NCBI GenBank assembly: GCA_937915545.1
Contig: CALGIJ010000013.1
Span: forward strand, 1 to 39,310
Direction: 5' to 3'
Source of the DNA: an uncultured Desulfobacterales bacterium
GTDB lineage: Bacteria; Desulfobacterota; Desulfobulbia; Desulfobulbales; Desulfocapsaceae
Length of the DNA: 39,310 nt
Every line of letters begins with the position of its first letter. Positions within the stretch are counted from its first letter, which is position 1. The translations under genes and the position numbers were made by a program. Under the pieces are notes generated by a model. The model saw nothing but the letters and a program-made list of their open reading frames with translations. It did no database searches and was not told the origin of the DNA. Below are positions 37,686-39,310 of this stretch, piece by piece.

Positions 37686-39176
37686 TTACAAATTCAAGTA
37701 TTGCCTAGCGTACTTTCGAATGTATGTACCAAAGCTCAATGGAAGCGCTATGCTCAAAAATATTACAGATAAAATTCCGCTCTCAAAGAAAACATTAAAG
37801 TAGCTGTCAACGAACGAATACCTATATCTGGTGAAAAGGATCACTACTATTATACCAACTATTGCTCCTGTGTAAGAGCGATACAAATAATTTAAAATAT
37901 TTAGTCCCAAGACTCTACAGCTATAAACAGCAACAGAAAAAGATCCAAGGACTAAAGGAACCATTGTTCCAATAGCAACACCTTCAATACCGTAAGGCCC
38001 TGCGAGGAAAATACTCATTCCAAGATTTGCTAACGACTCAACTAAAAGAATATAAGCGAGTACTCTATGTTTACTGATTCCTTTAAGTATCCCATGAGCA
38101 ATTAACTGAGAAAATGAAAACGCAAAGCCTATTAATAATATCTGAAGAACAGATTTTGACCTTTCACCAATTTCCGGCCCAATCCATAGGCAAATGAAAT
38201 CACCCCCAAAGAAATATAGTGATAGAATTATGGGTATGCTGACCAAGAGCGTAACACGTGTTCCGGCAATATAAATCTGCACATTGCCTATACCATCAGA
38301 TTTGGCATCGTTGCTGCTAATTATTGGAACCAAGACAGAAACCAAAGCCCATACGAACTTTTCCGTATAATCTAAAAGTGTTGATGGAATTGAATAAAAG
38401 GCTATCTCTGAGACACTTATCATGCTTCCAATCACTACATTATCTGTGTAAAAAAGCAGCTTTAGGGCAACAGCAATAATGAAACTAAAAACACTATAAC
38501 TGTATATTTTCGAAAATGTATTCCGATCAACGGCATTTCGATCAATCGAAAGATATCTATACTTTCTTAATAATAGAACATACTGGCATACTGCTTTAAT
38601 CATACTTGAAATAAGCTGCAAAAAAGCAAGAGTAAGCAAGCTAGCTCCAGTATTTAAAGCTAAAACAATAATAATACTCCTCAAGCAATTTATGAAAATT
38701 GAAGTCATATTTATGAATCTGAACTCTTGAAGGCCAATCAAAGCACCTTGGAATACAGAAAAAAGCAAACCAGTTGCGAAATCAATTGACAAGATTATGA
38801 ACACTCCAAATAAATAGATCCTTGTAATTTGATGTATTTCGAAAAAATCTATCAAAAAATAGCCAAAAATAGAAGAAAACAAAAGAACCAGTAACCCAGA
38901 CACCGCAAAAATTGCAATTGAAGTAGAGTAAACAGCGCGCGCAAATTGGTAATCTTGCCTTGCAACAGAACTTGATATATAGCGAATAATCGCGGAATTT
39001 ACACCAAAATCCATTACAGTAAAATAGCCAGTAATGGAAATTATTAAAGCCCAAATCCCATACAGTTCCTTCCCCAGATTGTTTACCATAATTGGACTTA
39101 CTACAAATGCGATAGCAATCGACACTGCAAGGCTCGCCCAGTTTGAAAAAACGCTGTTTAATACTTTTCTATACAA
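37686..39176 (-). CDS. Polysaccharide flippase (Wzx/RfbX-like, MATE/MVF superfamily)
   Basis: A 496-residue membrane protein with about 12-14 hydrophobic helices spread over its whole length. The N-terminus VLNSVFSNWASLAVSIAIAF and VSPIMVNNLGKELYGIWALI are typical of O-antigen/exopolysaccharide repeat-unit flippases, which move undecaprenyl-linked oligosaccharides across the inner membrane. FTVMDFGVNSAIIRYIS is another family mark. The TTG start is supported by GGAGG at 9 nt. Strongly AT-rich. Together with the priming enzyme and glycosyltransferases it suggests a Wzx/Wzy-type pathway; no polymerase gene is inside the window. Confidence 0.9.
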   Translation of the reverse strand: MYRKVLNSVFSNWASLAVSIAIAFVVSPIMVNNLGKELYGIWALIISITGYFTVMDFGVNSAIIRYISSSVARQDYQFARAVYSTSIAIFAVSGLLVLLFSSIFGYFLIDFFEIHQITRIYLFGVFIILSIDFATGLLFSVFQGALIGLQEFRFINMTSIFINCLRSIIIVLALNTGASLLTLAFLQLISSMIKAVCQYVLLLRKYRYLSIDRNAVDRNTFSKIYSYSVFSFIIAVALKLLFYTDNVVIGSMISVSEIAFYSIPSTLLDYTEKFVWALVSVLVPIISSNDAKSDGIGNVQIYIAGTRVTLLVSIPIILSLYFFGGDFICLWIGPEIGERSKSVLQILLIGFAFSFSQLIAHGILKGISKHRVLAYILLVESLANLGMSIFLAGPYGIEGVAIGTMVPLVLGSFSVAVYSCRVLGLNILNYLYRSYTGAIVGIIVVILFTRYRYSFVDSYFNVFFESGILSVIFLSIALPLSFGTYIRKYARQYLNL

Positions 39177-39310
39177 TTTAGAGCACCTCCAATTATACAG
39201 ATTAGGATTGAATTGTACCTAATCATACGACAAGGAAATTTGTACAGAGACAGTGATTACCTGACACTTTAGCCCTTGGTCGGGCGAAAAATTACGCAGC
39301 TTTTGCCAAG
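39177..39310. promoter_or_regulatory. Upstream region of the flippase gene
   Basis: The last 134 bp hold the flippase ribosome site (GGAGG) and an AT-rich stretch with a short inverted repeat, ATTAGG and CCTAAT, 11 nt apart. No convincing -35/-10 pair or partial gene was identified. Confidence 0.35.

Noticed and set aside
1..39310. CRISPR arrays, tRNA or rRNA genes, insertion sequences and phage genes
   Set aside because: No spaced direct repeats, no TPsiC-like arms with a matching acceptor stem, no transposase motifs and no terminal inverted repeats were seen on reading through.

Overview
The window is bacterial chromosome from a GC-rich, Gram-negative organism. The gene content suggests a Desulfobacterota (delta-proteobacterial) sulfate- or sulfur-metabolising lineage, perhaps Desulfobulbales-like: a DUF721/DciA protein, a glnA plus glnN pair with PII and GlnD, a UPF0280 protein, a pspF/pspABC stress module and an exopolysaccharide locus of the EpsH/XrtA-associated kind. 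This placement is an inference from gene content. No rRNA, tRNA, CRISPR array, insertion sequence or phage gene was seen.

Layout. (1) 1-2.2 kb, minus strand: a truncated fusion of a cysteine synthase with a cysteinyl-tRNA-synthetase-like domain, preceded by a DUF721/DciA gene. (2) 2.4-10.6 kb, minus strand: a compact nitrogen-assimilation island, in transcription order amt, glnB (PII), glnD, glnN (type III glutamine synthetase) and glnA (type I-alpha glutamine synthetase). Clear hairpins or terminators lie behind glnN and glnA. (3) 10.6-11.0 kb: an AT-rich divergent intergenic region with a perfect 10-bp inverted repeat. (4) 11.0-17.7 kb: mtnA overlapping a PilZ gene, manC/manB (GDP-mannose), rmlA/rmlD (dTDP-rhamnose) and a second PilZ gene. 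(5) 17.7-23.0 kb: UPF0280, cvpA, a phosphopantetheinyl transferase, mutM, a divergent moeA homologue and aroE. (6) 23.1-26.2 kb: a periplasmic solute-binding protein translationally coupled to a membrane histidine kinase with a dead receiver-like tail. (7) 26.5-29.2 kb: pspF divergent from pspA-pspB-pspC, with a recognisable sigma-54 promoter in front of pspA. (8) 29.4-39.3 kb: a surface-polysaccharide locus with a priming glycosyl-phosphotransferase, a YdcF/DUF218 protein, two GT4-type glycosyltransferases, a hexapeptide acyltransferase, an exported orphan protein, a GT2 glycosyltransferase and a flippase.

How it fits together. The nitrogen island contains ammonium uptake, the PII signal protein, its modifying enzyme and two glutamine synthetases. 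The type I enzyme lacks the adenylylation tyrosine, so control probably runs through PII, transcription and feedback rather than covalent modification. The manBC and rmlAD genes can supply activated sugars to the polysaccharide locus further right. The two PilZ proteins are candidate c-di-GMP readers for surface or exopolysaccharide control. Base composition falls sharply at about 34.8 kb, where the exported protein, GT2 and flippase genes are AT-rich. This is the usual mark of a variable, horizontally exchanged polysaccharide cassette.

Most unusual items: the cysteine synthase/CysRS-like fusion, whose zinc ligands are kept but whose HIGH signature is replaced; the exported orphan protein in the polysaccharide cassette; and the moeA homologue with altered active-site motifs.
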